Shown one piece after another: positions 44,830-56,799 of a DNA stretch of 64,000 bases. The translations under genes were made by a program, and so were the position numbers. How positions within the stretch are numbered: the first letter of the stretch is position 1; each line of letters begins with the position of its first letter. Source of the DNA: Camelus bactrianus (taxonomy: Eukaryota; Chordata; Mammalia; Artiodactyla; Camelidae); NCBI RefSeq assembly GCF_048773025.1, contig NC_133552.1, positions 20,203,001-20,267,000 on the forward strand. Direction: 5' to 3'. The notes under the pieces are model-generated. The model made no database searches. It worked only from the letters and a program-made list of their open reading frames with translations, and was not told the origin of the DNA.

Positions 44830-45280
44830 GGAAAGCTATGATTACCGTACAGAAATATACCATAAGGAAATCTTCAGAAAGGTATACAAAGATTTATTGA
44901 CAAGGGAGTTAATCATTGTATTATTTTTAATTCCAAACCTGTAAACAACCTAAATGGTCAAAAATAGAGTTTAGAAAAATATAATTAGGCTGTGCAGTCA
45001 TTAAAAATCATTTAAGGATATGGAATAGTGATCACAGGATATTAGGAGGGGAAATAAGGTTATAAACAGTAAGTACATTATGATCCCATTTGCTTTGAAA
45101 TGTTTATTCATTTATTTATTTATGAAAAAGGATGATTTCCAAAAGGTTATAAATATGTTATAATTTTGGCATGATTCCCAGTGATTTTTATCTTCTTTAT
45201 TTATTTATATATTTTATATTTTACAAAATGTTAGCCATCATTGTATATTACATTGAGAATCAGGAAAAAATGAATTTTTA
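44830..45280 (+). mobile_element. Old L1M 3' fragment, sense
   Basis: Landmarks: aaccatgtaa-type segment aatccaaacctgtaaacaac-like (about 44932-44950), aggctgtgcagtcattaaaa, ggatatggaatagtgatcac and acattatgatcccatttgct. They follow the older L1 3' end order. A TTTA repeat lies at 45103-45124. Confidence 0.6.
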
Positions 45281-47120
45281 TAACTTTTAAGTTCAAACAA
45301 GCCAATTACCCCAATAACTAAAGAACTAGTTGTGTTCATAATGGTTAAGTCAACCCTTTGAGGAGCTGAGTCTTCCTGTTCTAAATGGAAGAAGTGAGGA
45401 CTCTGTCTCCCTGGTAGCTGAAGATAGTGAACTTCTAACCAGGCTCTTTGTCTTTCAAGGTATTTGGCTTCTCAAAACATCTCTGGATGGGGGACAATTT
45501 GCCCCACCCAGGGTCTTTGTTCTCCATCTTCTTCTTGGGCCTGGAAGGCAGAAAGACACAGAGACTACCTACATCCACCTGGTCCATCCAGGTGCTGACC
45601 ATCTACCTTGGAGCCCCTCTTCAAGGGTAAGAACACCACCATCATCCACCATCACTGAAAGGTGACATGGACCAGCACGTTCCAGACAAGGAACCTCAGG
45701 GCCAGTTAGATGAGGTGGTCAGAGTTCTGGAAAAGCACCTGTTTTCCTGTTTGTCCAACACTGCACACTTCTACTTTCATTTAAGGAAACCAGGACACAT
45801 TTGCGTGAGAACATGACATGGTGACTATTTTCTGTGTTGAGGACTCCAGGTCTCCCTACCTACATTCCTTCCCACATGATTAGCCACTAAACCAGTGTTC
45901 CAGAGCTTAAATCTCAATGCCTGAGGTGTATCCACCCTCATCAACAAATTCTCATGGCAAATTGCACTTGGCAAAGTTGTAGGTTTAAAGAAATAATTGC
46001 ACTTTTCCTGTCCTGAGGAATTAGAATCAAGGGAAAGTTGCATATCAACATGGGAGTATGAGCCTACTGTGGGTGGAATAAACTATGGGGGACATCCAGC
46101 TTTTTATTTTAAACTACTCTCTGCTATAAATAAGTAGAATGACTAGAATAATCTTAATCAATTTTATTGTGCAAAATTAAAATTCAAAAACATTTTTTAT
46201 TGTATTCTCCCCACATCTCAAGACAGTGGGATTTAATAAATGTGGCTATTTAGAGATACCAATCAGCCATCACTTTTCATTTTTTCATAAAGATAGTGAG
46301 TTTAATGATACCATTATCTTCACTAGCTTCCAATGTAGGGAACCTAAGATTGATCCATTTCTCCCAAATCTTTTGTGTAGTAAGGTTTTATGCAAGTGGA
46401 AAACTTAGTGCTAACAGAAACAAATTTGACCACACTTTTTAAATTATAGGCTAATTGCTAATTCTGTGGTCATTCATTCCCATGCCATCAACTCCAACAC
46501 AGGAAACTATGAGAAATATAACCACCGGTAAAATTAAACCTGCAATTATAGCACCAATTTCTAGGATATGTTGATTTTTCTCTATTTTGCAACACGTACA
46601 CAGATATATAAAATTTTCTCATTTATTTCTCACATGTCGGTCCTGTAAATCCAGGGTTTGTCAGGTCATGGTGATTTTACAAAATTTAAGACAGTTTTTG
46701 ATGCTGCTTATAGCCTTCCTTGTTACTTGATTTTTAATGTGAGGGTGATAACAAACTCAGTGTATTAGGACAGACAGTGTGCTGTATCCTACAGTGAGCT
46801 GTCTGCCTAGTGAGCAAAAAGTGATATGGTCCCTGCCCTTCTAGACCTTGCAGTTTAGCGACGGGGAAAGGGAAGGGAAGGGGGTTCCAAAGGACAAAGA
46901 ATCGGGGGGTGGTCTTCTTGAGGTAAGGGTTGTCTGAAGTGTTCTCTGAAGGATGGGTCAATGTCAACCAAAAAGATGCAGAAAAGAGCCCTACAGGCAA
47001 TGTAACTTACTTACATGTGCAAATACCCCACCTCATGAGGAAGAGGAGGTTTATTAAAATAGTGCAAAAAAGTATACTACACAGTTCCTGGCACATGGTT
47101 ATGGTTAATAATGCTCACAA
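45281..47120. other. Intergenic stretch, no gene seen
   Basis: Several short frames without domains. No repeat family was recognised with confidence. Confidence 0.4.
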
Positions 47121-47262
47121 TGTTGATGATAGTGGTAGTAATGGTGATGATGATGATGGCAATCGAGGTGGTGGTGGTGATGGTGAGGGTGGTAGTGGAG
47201 GCGGAGGTATTGGTGTGGTGGTGGTGATGGTGGTGGTGGTGTTGGTGGTGGTGATGATGACG
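47121..47262. repeat. GGT/GAT trinucleotide-rich tract
   Basis: About 140 bases of imperfect GGT, GAT and GGA units on the plus strand. Its translations give the low-complexity Gly/Val and Thr frames that run through it, which are not genes. Confidence 0.9.
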
Positions 47263-47334
47263 TCAATAAGAAATATCTCCTTCCAAATTATTACCATGGG
47301 ATTTTCTTTGTTGTGTTTACTGAATTATTCAGGG

Positions 47335-47423
47335 GTGCAGCGATAAATTGGGAGTTTAAGATTTGCAGATACTAGCTACTATATATAAAATAAGTAAATA
47401 AGGTCCTATTCTATAGCACAGGG
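47335..47423 (+). mobile_element. L1 3' fragment, sense
   Basis: gggagtttaagatttgcaga, ctactatatataaaataagt and tctatagcacagg match a short part of the cetartiodactyl L1 3' region. Confidence 0.8.
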
Positions 47424-48618
47424 TGCCACTGGGTTTTCTTAATCAACAGTAGAGCTGATTAACTGAGACTTATTCTTTTTCCCAGGTCCCAGCTCACTCT
47501 TTAGTGAAGGCTTTTATTCAAAGTGCATTTCCTTAAGGGCAGATTAGAAAAGGGAAAAGAAAGGAGAAGTAGTATCTAGATCATGGACATCTGAATAGTA
47601 TTTCTTTTCTTTGTAAATTATTTTAGTGTAGTATTACAGGGCTTATTCAGCTAGTCTTTACAAATGGAAGAAAAAAACAGATGATCTGTTGTGTTCATTA
47701 TGATATGGGTGCCAGTTTCTCCAAAGAAAAATCTAACTAGAGCAATTAGATGGGACATTTACCTAATAGTACAAGTTTCCCAGTAGTGCAGAACAAAGAA
47801 AACAATATTTCTTTGAGTAAATGATACTTCTTCCAAACCACGCCCCCTTCAGACCACTTCTGAGCCATCATTGTTAGTGGCAATGTGACTTTTCTAAGAG
47901 TCTTGCAGATGGTATGGAAATCATGGTCCACGCAGTTTCCCTGTTCACCTTCACGTTTACCAGCCGTCTCAAAGACTTAGGCACTTATTTTAAACACTCT
48001 GAAATGCTGTGATACAGTATGCAGTGTTCAATAGTTTGCATGGATGATTAAGCCCCCATCTGTGGCCTTCACCTCTTTCTACAGCTGCTATACATATAAC
48101 AAGCTTCAAAGGATGTGAGAATCTGACAGTTACAAACAACAAATTTCCCACACCCTAAAAATTTCCCTAAAAGCCAAATAAAAACACACAGGAAGGTGGG
48201 GTTGCTCACCTTCATTATCTTTTAGGTAGATTGGCTATTTTCTATCAGAGCTCACCTGAATTTTTGATTATTTAATGTTTATTTCCAATAGGCTATTGCC
48301 TGAAAGAAGAGAAAATTATCATTGCAGGTATGATCTAGAGAAACTGCTATCTCCCTGCTGGGGCATGGGAAGTAAATGAATTCTTTAAAGAAGAGGTTCT
48401 AGGAGGAGCATCATTCCACCTAAATCCTGGAATTATGTGTCCATATGCAGAGATGCACCCCTCTCCGGGGCGCTTGGTGCGGAGAAGAGCCAGCTCTTTC
48501 TTTAGATCTCAGATGGAGTCTGTAACCGCAGAAGAATCGTTAAAAACCATTGCCCAGCAGTGTCCTCCTTTTGCTATTCTTTCCCTGGACAACTTTTAAA
48601 CACCTAGAAAAATACTTT
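47424..48618. other. Intergenic stretch, no gene seen
   Basis: No repeat or gene recognised. Confidence 0.4.
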
Positions 48619-48789
48619 CAAAGGGCAGCACCCAGGGGGAAAGGTATAGCTCAAGTGGTAGAGCGCAGGATCAGCACCCAGGAGGTCCCAGGTTCAATCC
48701 CCTGTAACTCCTCCAAGCAGAAATCAATGAAGAAACCTAATTACCTACTCCCCTCAGAAAACAGACAATACAAGCAAAGGGCAGCACCC
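48619..48789 (+). mobile_element. Camelid tRNA-derived SINE with perfect 15-base target-site duplication
   Basis: CAAAGGGCAGCACCC occurs at 48619-48633 and 48775-48789. The element between has an A box (tagctcaagtggtagagcg) and B box (aggttcaatcccc), but the segment between them reads caggatcagcacccaggagg instead of the usual catgcttagcatgcacga. The tail ends A-rich. The clean duplication points to recent insertion. Confidence 0.95.
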
Positions 48790-48859
48790 TGTTGAACTGC
48801 TCATAAATGATGTCTGAGCAACATCATGCACAAGTATAAAAATGATATGATTGTTAAAT

Positions 48860-49303
48860 AGTATCAGTAGAATGGACCGAGAGATGATCACAGTAAGTGA
48901 AGTAAATCAGACAGAGACAGACAAATACCATATGATATCACTAATACCTGGAATCTAAAAAAAAAATGATACAAATCTTATTTACAAATCAAAAATAGAC
49001 TCATGGACATAGAAAACAATGGTTCCCAAAGGGGAAAGTGAGAGGGAGGGATAAATTAGGAGTTTGGGATTAACAGATACGCACTACTATGTATAAAATA
49101 GATAAACAACATGGACCTACTGTATAGCACAGGGAACTATACTCAGTTTCTTGAAATAACGTATAATGGAAAAGAATCTGAAAAAAAAAAATGTATGTAT
49201 ATTTATGGCTGAATCACTCACTTTGCTGTACACCTGAAACTAACATTGTAAATTAACTACACTTCAATAAAAACAAAATTTAAAAAAAAAGTGTCAGTAG
49301 AAT
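48860..49303 (+). mobile_element. 5'-truncated L1 with target-site duplication
   Basis: Begins near agagatgatcacagtaagtg, continues with accatatgatatcactaata, ctactgtatagcacagggaa and gctgtacacctgaaactaac and ends in an A-run. AGTATCAGTAGAAT (48860-48873) and AGTGTCAGTAGAAT (49290-49303) flank it with one mismatch. Confidence 0.93.
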
Positions 49304-49973
49304 AAAGTCCAAAAGAATAATTGTCTGATCATCAGAAGATATCATCAAGAGGGGAAACAGATAAATTGGAATATATGACTATTTAATTTTTTTTTCAATT
49401 ATTATTTTTAAAAATGTCAAAACCTCAGGGTGTGTGTGTGTGGCTTATTGTGTGATAGCCCTCAGACAAAATTCTCTTCAGTTGACATACAGGACAGGAA
49501 TTTGAGTGCTGTAGAAAAATCACCACATTTGCTGATATCATCTTTTTTCCAATTGTCATGGTCTGTGAATTTTTGGAGTCATAATTTCTTTTCCCGCACT
49601 TAGTCCTTCGATGCCTTGCTCATTTTTTCCAGTGATCCTCATCCCTCCGTGGTTATAATTCTAAAGTTCCATCCAAGGTGGGATGCTATGGATGATAACT
49701 GAGTTCATGAGCACCTATGAGTGGTAACCTGTACTGGAGACTTAAACTAGGAATTCTGCAACAAAATGAAATGGGGAGGGGGGTTCCTTGTTTGTTTATA
49801 TGAGGTGATGCTATTTACTCGCCTGTAAGGATGTAAATGAATGTTTTGGATTCTTTCCCTGCAAAAGTAAAAAATTTCACTGAGCTTCCATTATTGTGTA
49901 ATATACCTTTTCAAGATGTCTTCATTAATTATAATGATGTGCCTTTGAAAAATGATAGAAAAGGGTTATTTCT
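49304..49973. other. Intergenic stretch, nothing recognised
   Basis: A TG run lies at 49431-49441. No gene seen. Confidence 0.4.
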
Positions 49974-50060
49974 AAGGAAGAAGACAAAAAAGAAGGAGGA
50001 GGAGAAGGAAGAGGAGGAAGAGAAAGAGGAGGGAGAAGGGGAGAAGGAGGAAAGAAAAGG
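49974..50060. repeat. GGA/GAA purine tract
   Basis: About 87 bases of purine-only sequence apart from one C. It creates a Lys/Glu-rich open frame that is not a gene. Confidence 0.9.
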
Positions 50061-50689
50061 ATGCCCAATGGCAAAACATTTGCTACACAGCCTTCCTTCA
50101 AAGAACATCCTGGGCCAATATGCACCAACATCTTGGAGCTGTATTTCTGTCTCTGTCTGTGGGGAGGAGAAACAGAAAACGAGAGAAAGAAGCCAGGTGA
50201 GAAGGCTTAGTCCTCTCTGTCGTGCTCTGGATGGAGTCGTCTTGGGAAAGGGACACATGGAAACAGATCCCCCAGAGTGCCAGGCTGAGCACTGAGACTA
50301 TTTACAGGGAAATTCTCTAAAGCAAGAGTTCTAGGAGGAACACACTATATGCATAGGTACATGCTTTTCCCCTGGGGAGAGGAGACACAGCTTTCTTTCT
50401 ACATTCATGTATTCCATGACCTCAAGAAACTTGTTAAGATAAATTGCTTAGGGTTAAGTCTTCCCAGAACCTCTCTTTCCAGAAGCATCCAAGTTGCTCT
50501 GCCTCTTCCAAGCCCTAATTACAACAGAAGGGGGAGAAGCAACACTTAGGGGTACTGGAACAGCTCTTTCCTGAGGGTGATCCCTAAGTAGCTTGTATCC
50601 ATAGCCTCGGTCTCCCTAAGCTCATATCCTAACCTGGTTAACAAGACGAGAATTCAGATGAACTGTACAGTTCTGTGCGGGTGGTATTC
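50061..50689. other. Intergenic stretch, nothing recognised
   Basis: No gene or repeat identified. Confidence 0.4.
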
Positions 50690-50900
50690 GGCAGTTTTCC
50701 AACACCCTCTCCCATTTGCTATGTCGTTTGTTCTTCACACACCTCTGGAGATAAGTAGGTCGCCTGGCCATTAGTTCCTATTCACAGAACAGGAAATTGA
50801 GGGCCAGAGAGCTAAAGTATCTGGCTCAAGTTCACAGGCGGTGGTGGCCTGCTGGGCTGAGAATGTAGGCCTCCAACTCCTGGGTCAGTGTCTGTTCGGC
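50690..50900 (-). mobile_element. MIR SINE, antisense
   Basis: The plus strand shows acctctggagataagtaggt, acagaacaggaaattgaggg, ccagagagctaaagtatctg and tcaagttcacaggcggtggt, the antisense MIR core. Confidence 0.75.
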
Positions 50901-51344
50901 TGCAGCAACCCCGCCCCCAGTTGTATTATGTGCAGGAATTCAAAGAAGGGTAAGACATGTCAACCCACAAGGAAGTTAAAACCTAAACACAGTTTTGTTT
51001 TGTTTTCCTCCTAGAGGCCAAAAGATGTGATTAATCCCCTCCACCCAACCCTACGCCTGTCCCTGTAACAATCAAAACCACATAAAGGGAAGCACTGCTC
51101 ATCCCAGACAACAAAGTAGCCAGAACTTATGCTGCCAGGAAACTCCAGGAAGATCTGAAAGGCAAACAAACAAACAATGCTCCTCATCTCATTTTGAACA
51201 TGCATCTTTGTTTTGAAAGAACAGGGTCAGAAACTTGCTGAGAGGGGAAATCATATTCCTTCAGTAAATTTGTATTGTATGAACACAAACTTTTTAGAAA
51301 TAGGTTTATTTACTAGAGTCTGTGATAGAAAGTCTTACCAGCTC

Positions 51345-51740
51345 TAGTTCTTCACCTCTCCCTTTATCCACACTCTTTTCCACGTAACTGTACAATGGAC
51401 ATTCAATTTGGGCAGGGGAGTCCTCTGTGATTCTTGGTTTTGAGTTTGGACATATGACTTCCCTTGGCCAATAGAATAAGGCCAAAGTCATACTGTGCCC
51501 ATTCTGAGTCAAGGCCTCAAAAGGCCTTGTGTGTTTTCTTAGCCTCAGGTACTTCTGCCATCACCTTGAGAAGACCATGCCAGACTAGCGCACTGGTACC
51601 CAGAATAGAAATCTGGACATTTGGGATGGAGCTGCACCAACCAAGTCACCCCCGCTGAGCTGGGTCTACATCAGCCAATCTCCCAAAAGACTTCTCTCTG
51701 AAGATGTCTCCAAGGCCAAACCATCAGCTGTGCTTGTTAC
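51345..51740 (+). mobile_element. Old MLT1-type LTR fossil (subfamily unclear)
   Basis: Landmarks cttcccttggccaatagaat, gcctcaaaaggccttgtgtg, accttgagaagaccatgcca and gctgcaccaaccaagtcacc resemble the older MLT1 LTRs of the ERVL-MaLR group. Very diverged, solo, broken. Family call is tentative. Confidence 0.5.
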
Positions 51741-52029
51741 AAAGTGAAGTTCTTTTCATAACCAATCATTTATTTTTGATCCCAATGCAGCAGATTCAAT
51801 TTTAGTTGAACTTTCCTGTTGAAGTTTAATAAAGATATTTCAACACTCCTAGTTTTGTTTTTATGAGATGCTTTTATAGACGGAATAACCAGATTTACCT
51901 GGGGCAAAAGGGGTTCTGGCCCAATTATGAACTGGACTGTTAACCAGTATCTCATCTTCCATACCCACCCATTGTTTTTGTCAACTTGAAATGTGTTTTT
52001 AGGGAGATAGAATCATAATGAGAACAAAC

Positions 52030-52407
52030 TACAGACATACCTCAGAGATACTGTGGTTTCAGTTGTAGACCACTACAATAGAGCAAATATCACAATAAAG
52101 CAAGTCACATGAATTTTTTGGTTTCCCAGTGCGTATAAAAGTTATATTTACACTCTACTTTAGTCTGTTTAATGTGCAATAGGCTTGTATCTTTAAAAAT
52201 GTTATACATATCTTATTTAAATTTTTTTTCTAGCGGAGGTTCTGGGGATTGGAAAATGCATGTATCTTAATTTAAAAATACTTTATTGCTGAACAAAGCT
52301 TACCTTTATCTGACAACACAGGGTTGCCACAAACCTTCAATTTTTGAAAAATACAACATCTACAAAGGGCAGTAAAATGAAGCACAATAAAATGAGGTAT
52401 GTCTGTA
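52030..52407 (-). mobile_element. Tigger1 MITE with intact terminal inverted repeats and TA duplication
   Basis: CAGACATACCTC (52032-52043) and its exact complement GAGGTATGTCTG (52394-52405) form the ends, each bordered by TA (52030-52031, 52406-52407), as expected for pogo-type elements. Inner landmarks: ttttttggtttcccagtgcg, gggttgccacaaaccttcaa and gcacaataaaatgagg. The transposase region is absent. A short SINE remnant is nested near the middle. Confidence 0.93.
52221..52251 (-). mobile_element. Remnant of a camelid SINE inside Tigger1
   Basis: The T-run followed by ctagcggaggttctggggat resembles the antisense tail-to-B-box junction of the camelid SINE. It is bounded by similar AT-rich words (catatcttatttaaa on the left, catgtatcttaatttaaa on the right), probably the decayed duplication. 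Confidence 0.6.
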
Positions 52408-53279
52408 CTGAGTTGATAAATAGCCTAAGATAAAAAACTGGAGTCCATCAGAAAGCCTTGAAAATTCTAAGGGAAACTTATTTGTAGCCAGCTAAATTAT
52501 CATTTGAGCGTATAGGTTGATAAAGTCCTTTACAGATATATAAGAACTACCTGAGAATATGACTCAGCAAAATAATGGAGTAAATTGAGAAATATGAAAT
52601 CATAAGATCCAGGAAACAGCATGTCCAGTCCAGGAGGGCAGTGAAGGAAAGACTGAGGATGGCAGCTATACAGCAGACCTTGAGAACTACCAGATGGGAT
52701 CTTAGAGGGGAGATATAAATCCTATGGAGAAGCTCTCCAGGGGGGGATAAAAAAGTCAGTATGATGGCATATTGGAGAAAAATTAAATATGAGTAGAATT
52801 TTTTGTAAAGAAAGTAATTAGAAATCTAGGGGGAAATCTGTACAAGAAAGAGACTCACAATATAAGACTTGATTCTGTAGAGAATTTTGTTTACATAATC
52901 ATAATATGATAAACCTCAATTGATATTTTTTAACAAAAATAGTGATTAACAATATTAGAAGGCATGGAAGAGGCAGGAATAGAACAGAAATAGTCAAATC
53001 CTCACCTATCTTAGCAAGAAATAATGTTTACAGTGGATAAATTAGGAAGTAGTGGCACAAATATATTCTTCATGAATATGACTGTAAGTACCATAGGAAG
53101 TAGCTACAACTTAAATTATTTCTTGAGTGAGAAGAAATAGGTGGATAAATAGAGCTCTGTTTTTATGTTTATGAGATTTTTCAGTATTGTTTGATGATTT
53201 CTTTAGTGTGTACATTATTACTGTGATTGTGAAAGGAGAAGAGGCAGTGGCATTATGCCTGAAACACAGAAAGTGAGGG
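52408..53279. other. Intergenic stretch, nothing recognised
   Basis: AT-rich, no repeat family or gene seen. Confidence 0.4.
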
Positions 53280-53540
53280 AGAGAGGAGTACAAGGTGAGG
53301 CTGGAGAGGTTAAGGAGTCAATCTGGGGTCTTGTAGACCAGGTGTACCATCTTGATCTTCAGTGGAAAGTCGCTCAAGATTCTGGAAGTATGTGTGTGTG
53401 TATGATAAAATAATTTCAAAAAGCACCCTGGCTGCAATGTAGTCATGGCTTTGGAGGGATATAAGAGTGTATGAGGCGAGACCAGTTACATAGCTATTAT
53501 TGTAACTAAGATGAGATGTGGAGGCAGCTTATACCGACTA
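53280..53540 (-). mobile_element. L2 LINE fragment, antisense
   Basis: gagtcaatctggggtcttgt, agcaccctggctgcaatgta and gagaccagttacatagctat follow the antisense L2 order. Confidence 0.6.
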
Positions 53541-54042
53541 GTAGAAAAACACTTTTGTTTGTATTCAGCCACTGAGGTTTTTGTGTTGTTTGTTACTGCA
53601 CCATAACTACCTACCCTGCCTGAAACCAAAATGCTTCTTCCAAAATGCTCTGCAAAATTCCTACTCCTAGTTATTTATATACTAGAAGCAATTTATCTCT
53701 CTAAGTTTTAGTGATCCTGCTTTGTGACTTCCTCTGTTCTGACACTTTATGTTTTCTGGGTCAGCTGACTCTGTTTTCTACCATCAGTCATATGAAGATG
53801 GCTATTTCTTTTCCAGATCTGTACCAAAAGCAGGGCACTGGGAATGGTCCATTCCAGGTGCAGCAAATAAGGGGGTGAATTGTATGTAGTTAATTTTAAA
53901 ACAATAATAAAACCAACTAAAAATCAGTTTGCATTTTATTGTCACCACGTGGCTGAAATGCAAGAGAGTGTAAAAGTGTCCATTGCATGGTATGCGCGGG
54001 AAACTTACCAGAGATAAATAGCCAAACCACCTGGGATACACG
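53541..54042. other. Intergenic stretch, nothing recognised
   Basis: Contains one E-box (CACGTG) at about 53946. No gene seen. Confidence 0.4.
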
Positions 54043-54750
54043 AATTCATTCATTTATTCACTCAGCACCTCTTATGTGCAACACCCAGTGCTATGCACTG
54101 CAGATGAAGTAGCAAGCAGTCCTGACACAGTCGCTGCCCTCATGGAGTTTATACTCAGGGTGGAGGAGGAGGAATCTAGCGAGTGTGCAAGTTGACATGA
54201 AAGGCATTTCTTGAGAAGATGACATTTGAGTTGAACTGATTGATAAGGAAGAGGCAGCAGTGGAGGATCTAGGAGAGCATTCCAGGCAGAGTGAACATCA
54301 ATACAAAGCCTTGAACAAGGCTGTGTCTGCAGCACTGTGAACAGGGCGAGAGTGGAGACAGACAAGGTGAAAAGAGGGGCTGGGAGCAAACACTATGCAG
54401 GATCTTGCAGGTCATGAGAAAGAATCTGAGCTTTAATCTGGTTGCAAAAAGGAAGCACTGGAGAGCTTCAGGCAGGAATGTTATATGATTTAATGAAGAA
54501 AGACCCCTCTGGCTGCTATGAGGAGTGTAGAGAAGCAAGAAAGAGAGCAGAAACCAGGTCGGGGACAGTTGCTTGATCCAGGTGAGGGATGAGAGACTTA
54601 GCAGTGGATATGATGAAAATGGCCAAATTCAAGAAACATTTTGGGGGTAGAGAAGAGAAGACTCACTGATGAACTGAATATTGGCTGTGATGAAAGACAA
54701 GACACATAAATGACTCCTGGTTAAAATGATGGATTAAACAATTGAGTGAG
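54043..54750 (-). mobile_element. L2 LINE, antisense, about 700 bases
   Basis: Plus-strand landmarks in order: attcatttattcactcagca, gctgccctcatggagtttat, agaagatgacatttgagttg, gagcattccaggcagagtga, gatcttgcaggtcatgagaa, acccctctggctgctatgag and gatccaggtgagggatgaga. Good L2 3' half. Confidence 0.78.
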
Positions 54751-54855
54751 TGATAGGCATCAGTTTCTGAGAAATTTTCTTCAGAGCTTTTGCTCTGCTA
54801 AACTAGAAAAATAAAAAGCTAACCCCTCTTCCCCAACTACCTTTTGCATTAGCAA

Positions 54856-54882
54856 AAAACAAACAAACAAACAAACAAAAAA
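54856..54882. repeat. (CAAA)n simple repeat
   Basis: About five CAAA units with A-rich ends. Confidence 0.92.
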
Positions 54883-56090
54883 CCTAAAGAAACACAATGA
54901 AAAATATTTCTAGTTAATTAATATTATCATATTATTCAGGCTACTGGACAATATCATAGATCAATCTTCTGGGAATCACCATCCAGGAGCATCCAAGACT
55001 GAACTCAAGACGAGCGATTTGATTGGCCCAAGGTGACATCATGATTCTATTTCAGAATAGAACTTGGGATCTGGGTGTCAGTGCCCAGAGCCTGAGGTCT
55101 GGCTGCCCACTGGTCTCTAAGCCCTGGAGGGAGCCATGCTGTGTAGAAACCATTCTATGAGCCGATAAAAAGCTCACATGGCTGGGCCTTGGGTCAGACG
55201 GTTGTGTAACGCAGGCCATAGTGGCAGCAGAGGTAAGACTAGAAACCAGAAAATATATGCCAGTGTGGTCTGACCCCTCGCTGGGTTCACACGAAAATCC
55301 CATCTGCTTTCCAGAAAGTAGTGGTACAAACCATTATTCCTGTTCACAAGCTCTCTGGGGCAGTTCTTCAAGGACACAGTCCTCTTTTGCACTAGAGATT
55401 ATTTGAAAAGTAAACAACATAAGATACCACTATTTAAAGAAAGTCTGCGGCTCTAACATCCTTCTCAGAAACAGTTTGTTGTTGCACAAAAAGGGGCTTC
55501 ATCACAAAAAGTTTTATTCATAAATCTACAAAGAAGGCGGGGACCGTGGGTGGTCTGGCCACGCCTTGGAGACAGAATTAAACAGTTCCATTCCCAAAAG
55601 GCAACAATGAATTCCAGAAAAGATGCCTGCTATGAAAATGGATTTTTGCCTACTACCAGCTTACAAGAGAGTCCTCACGTGTCTAACCCTGTGTAACAAT
55701 CTGAGGCTTTCATAGGGCATGGCATTTATTGTACATCAGTACACTCTGCAATTCAACAAATTGCAATGGCAATTTTCCTTTTTAGTGCATGTCTCTAGCA
55801 CTGTGCCTGGAGCTGAAGGTTCGTGGGGCCTTAAGTCGATCCCCTTAGCATTAGCCCACTCCCTCTGAGTGTGTTGAAGGCATCTCTGCCACCTGGCTTA
55901 TAGCAGGTGGCTTATAGCTTGATTAAGTCACCGTTACAGGATAAAGAAACATCTCAGATTGTAGAATCACACTAACACAAGGTAAGATGGAGCCACAAGA
56001 TCATATCAATGCAATTCACGACAGTCATACATGTGGAGTGCACACACGTACGCATACACAGTACCTACACTACAGCAGGTCCATGAGCTA
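54883..56090. other. Intergenic stretch, no gene seen
   Basis: Opposite-strand frames at 55052-55406 lack features. No repeat identified. Confidence 0.4.
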
Positions 56091-56545
56091 GCAGACAGTA
56101 TATCGCTGTGGTTAAGGGCTTGGATTCTGGAGACGGACTGCCCAAGCCCAAGCCCCACTTCTCTCACTTACTAGTTGTATCTGTGAAGCCTTGGCAAGTC
56201 TCTCTCTTTTTTTTTTTTTTAGGTCCATCCATGTTGTTGCAAATGGCAGGATTTTATTCTTTTTATGGCTGAGTACTATTCCACTGTGTATACATACCAC
56301 ATTTTCTTTTTTTTTTTAACATTTTTTATTGATTTATAATCATTTTACAATGTTGTGTCAAATTCCAGTGTTCAGCACAATTTTTCAGTCATTCATGGAC
56401 ATATGTCTCTTAAGTGAAATGACAACAGAGTATATTTCATAGGATTGTTGAAATGACTAGGTGAATTAATGCACGTAAATGGCACAGAACAGCGCCCTGG
56501 CAGAGTGGGCACTGTGTAAACATTTGCTGTTGTTACAGTTACACT
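56091..56545 (+). mobile_element. MIR SINE interrupted by L1 pieces
   Basis: The left part has gtggttaagggcttggattc, cttctctcacttactagttg and cttggcaagtctctc; the right part (from about 56404) has aggattgttgaaatgactag, ttaatgcacgtaaatggcac and agaacagcgccctggcagag. Both halves are in MIR order. Confidence 0.8.
56207..56403 (-). mobile_element. Two L1 3' fragments inserted in a MIR
   Basis: The first piece (to about 56304) is a T-run plus aggtccatccatgttgttgc and tggctgagtactattccact. The second is another T-run plus attgatttataatcatttta and ccagtgttcagcacaatttt. Each starts with its own T-run, so this looks like two separate antisense insertions or one rearranged copy. Confidence 0.8.
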
Positions 56546-56799
56546 GCATGTTTTTGTCTAAGGTCACGTGCCGTGAGTGTTTCTTTCACGACTTTGTGCG
56601 CCACGAGAAATCATCTTAAGAGGGTAGGAGAAACTAACACGCACTGAGCTTCTATTACATACCAGGCAGGCACTGTTCTGCAGAACGTAGATGCACTGTC
56701 TCTAAGCCTGGATCATCCTTCCCAACTGCAGTAGCCCACGACCCAGGTCGGGAGAAAGTGTGCTGTGATCCGGGCACTTAGCACAGCCTGGCAATGACC

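Noticed and set aside
46930-47346. 138-codon open frame with Gly and Val runs
   Set aside because: Product of the GGT/GAT trinucleotide tract.
49837-50295. 152-codon open frame with a Lys/Glu-rich centre
   Set aside because: The charged part is the translation of a GGA/GAA purine tract; the rest has no recognised features.
52030-52407. Possible active DNA transposon
   Set aside because: No transposase sequence; only a short non-autonomous derivative.
55190-55210. Vitamin D response element-like pair (gggtca, gac, ggttgt)
   Set aside because: The second half-site deviates at two positions, and such weak matches are common by chance.
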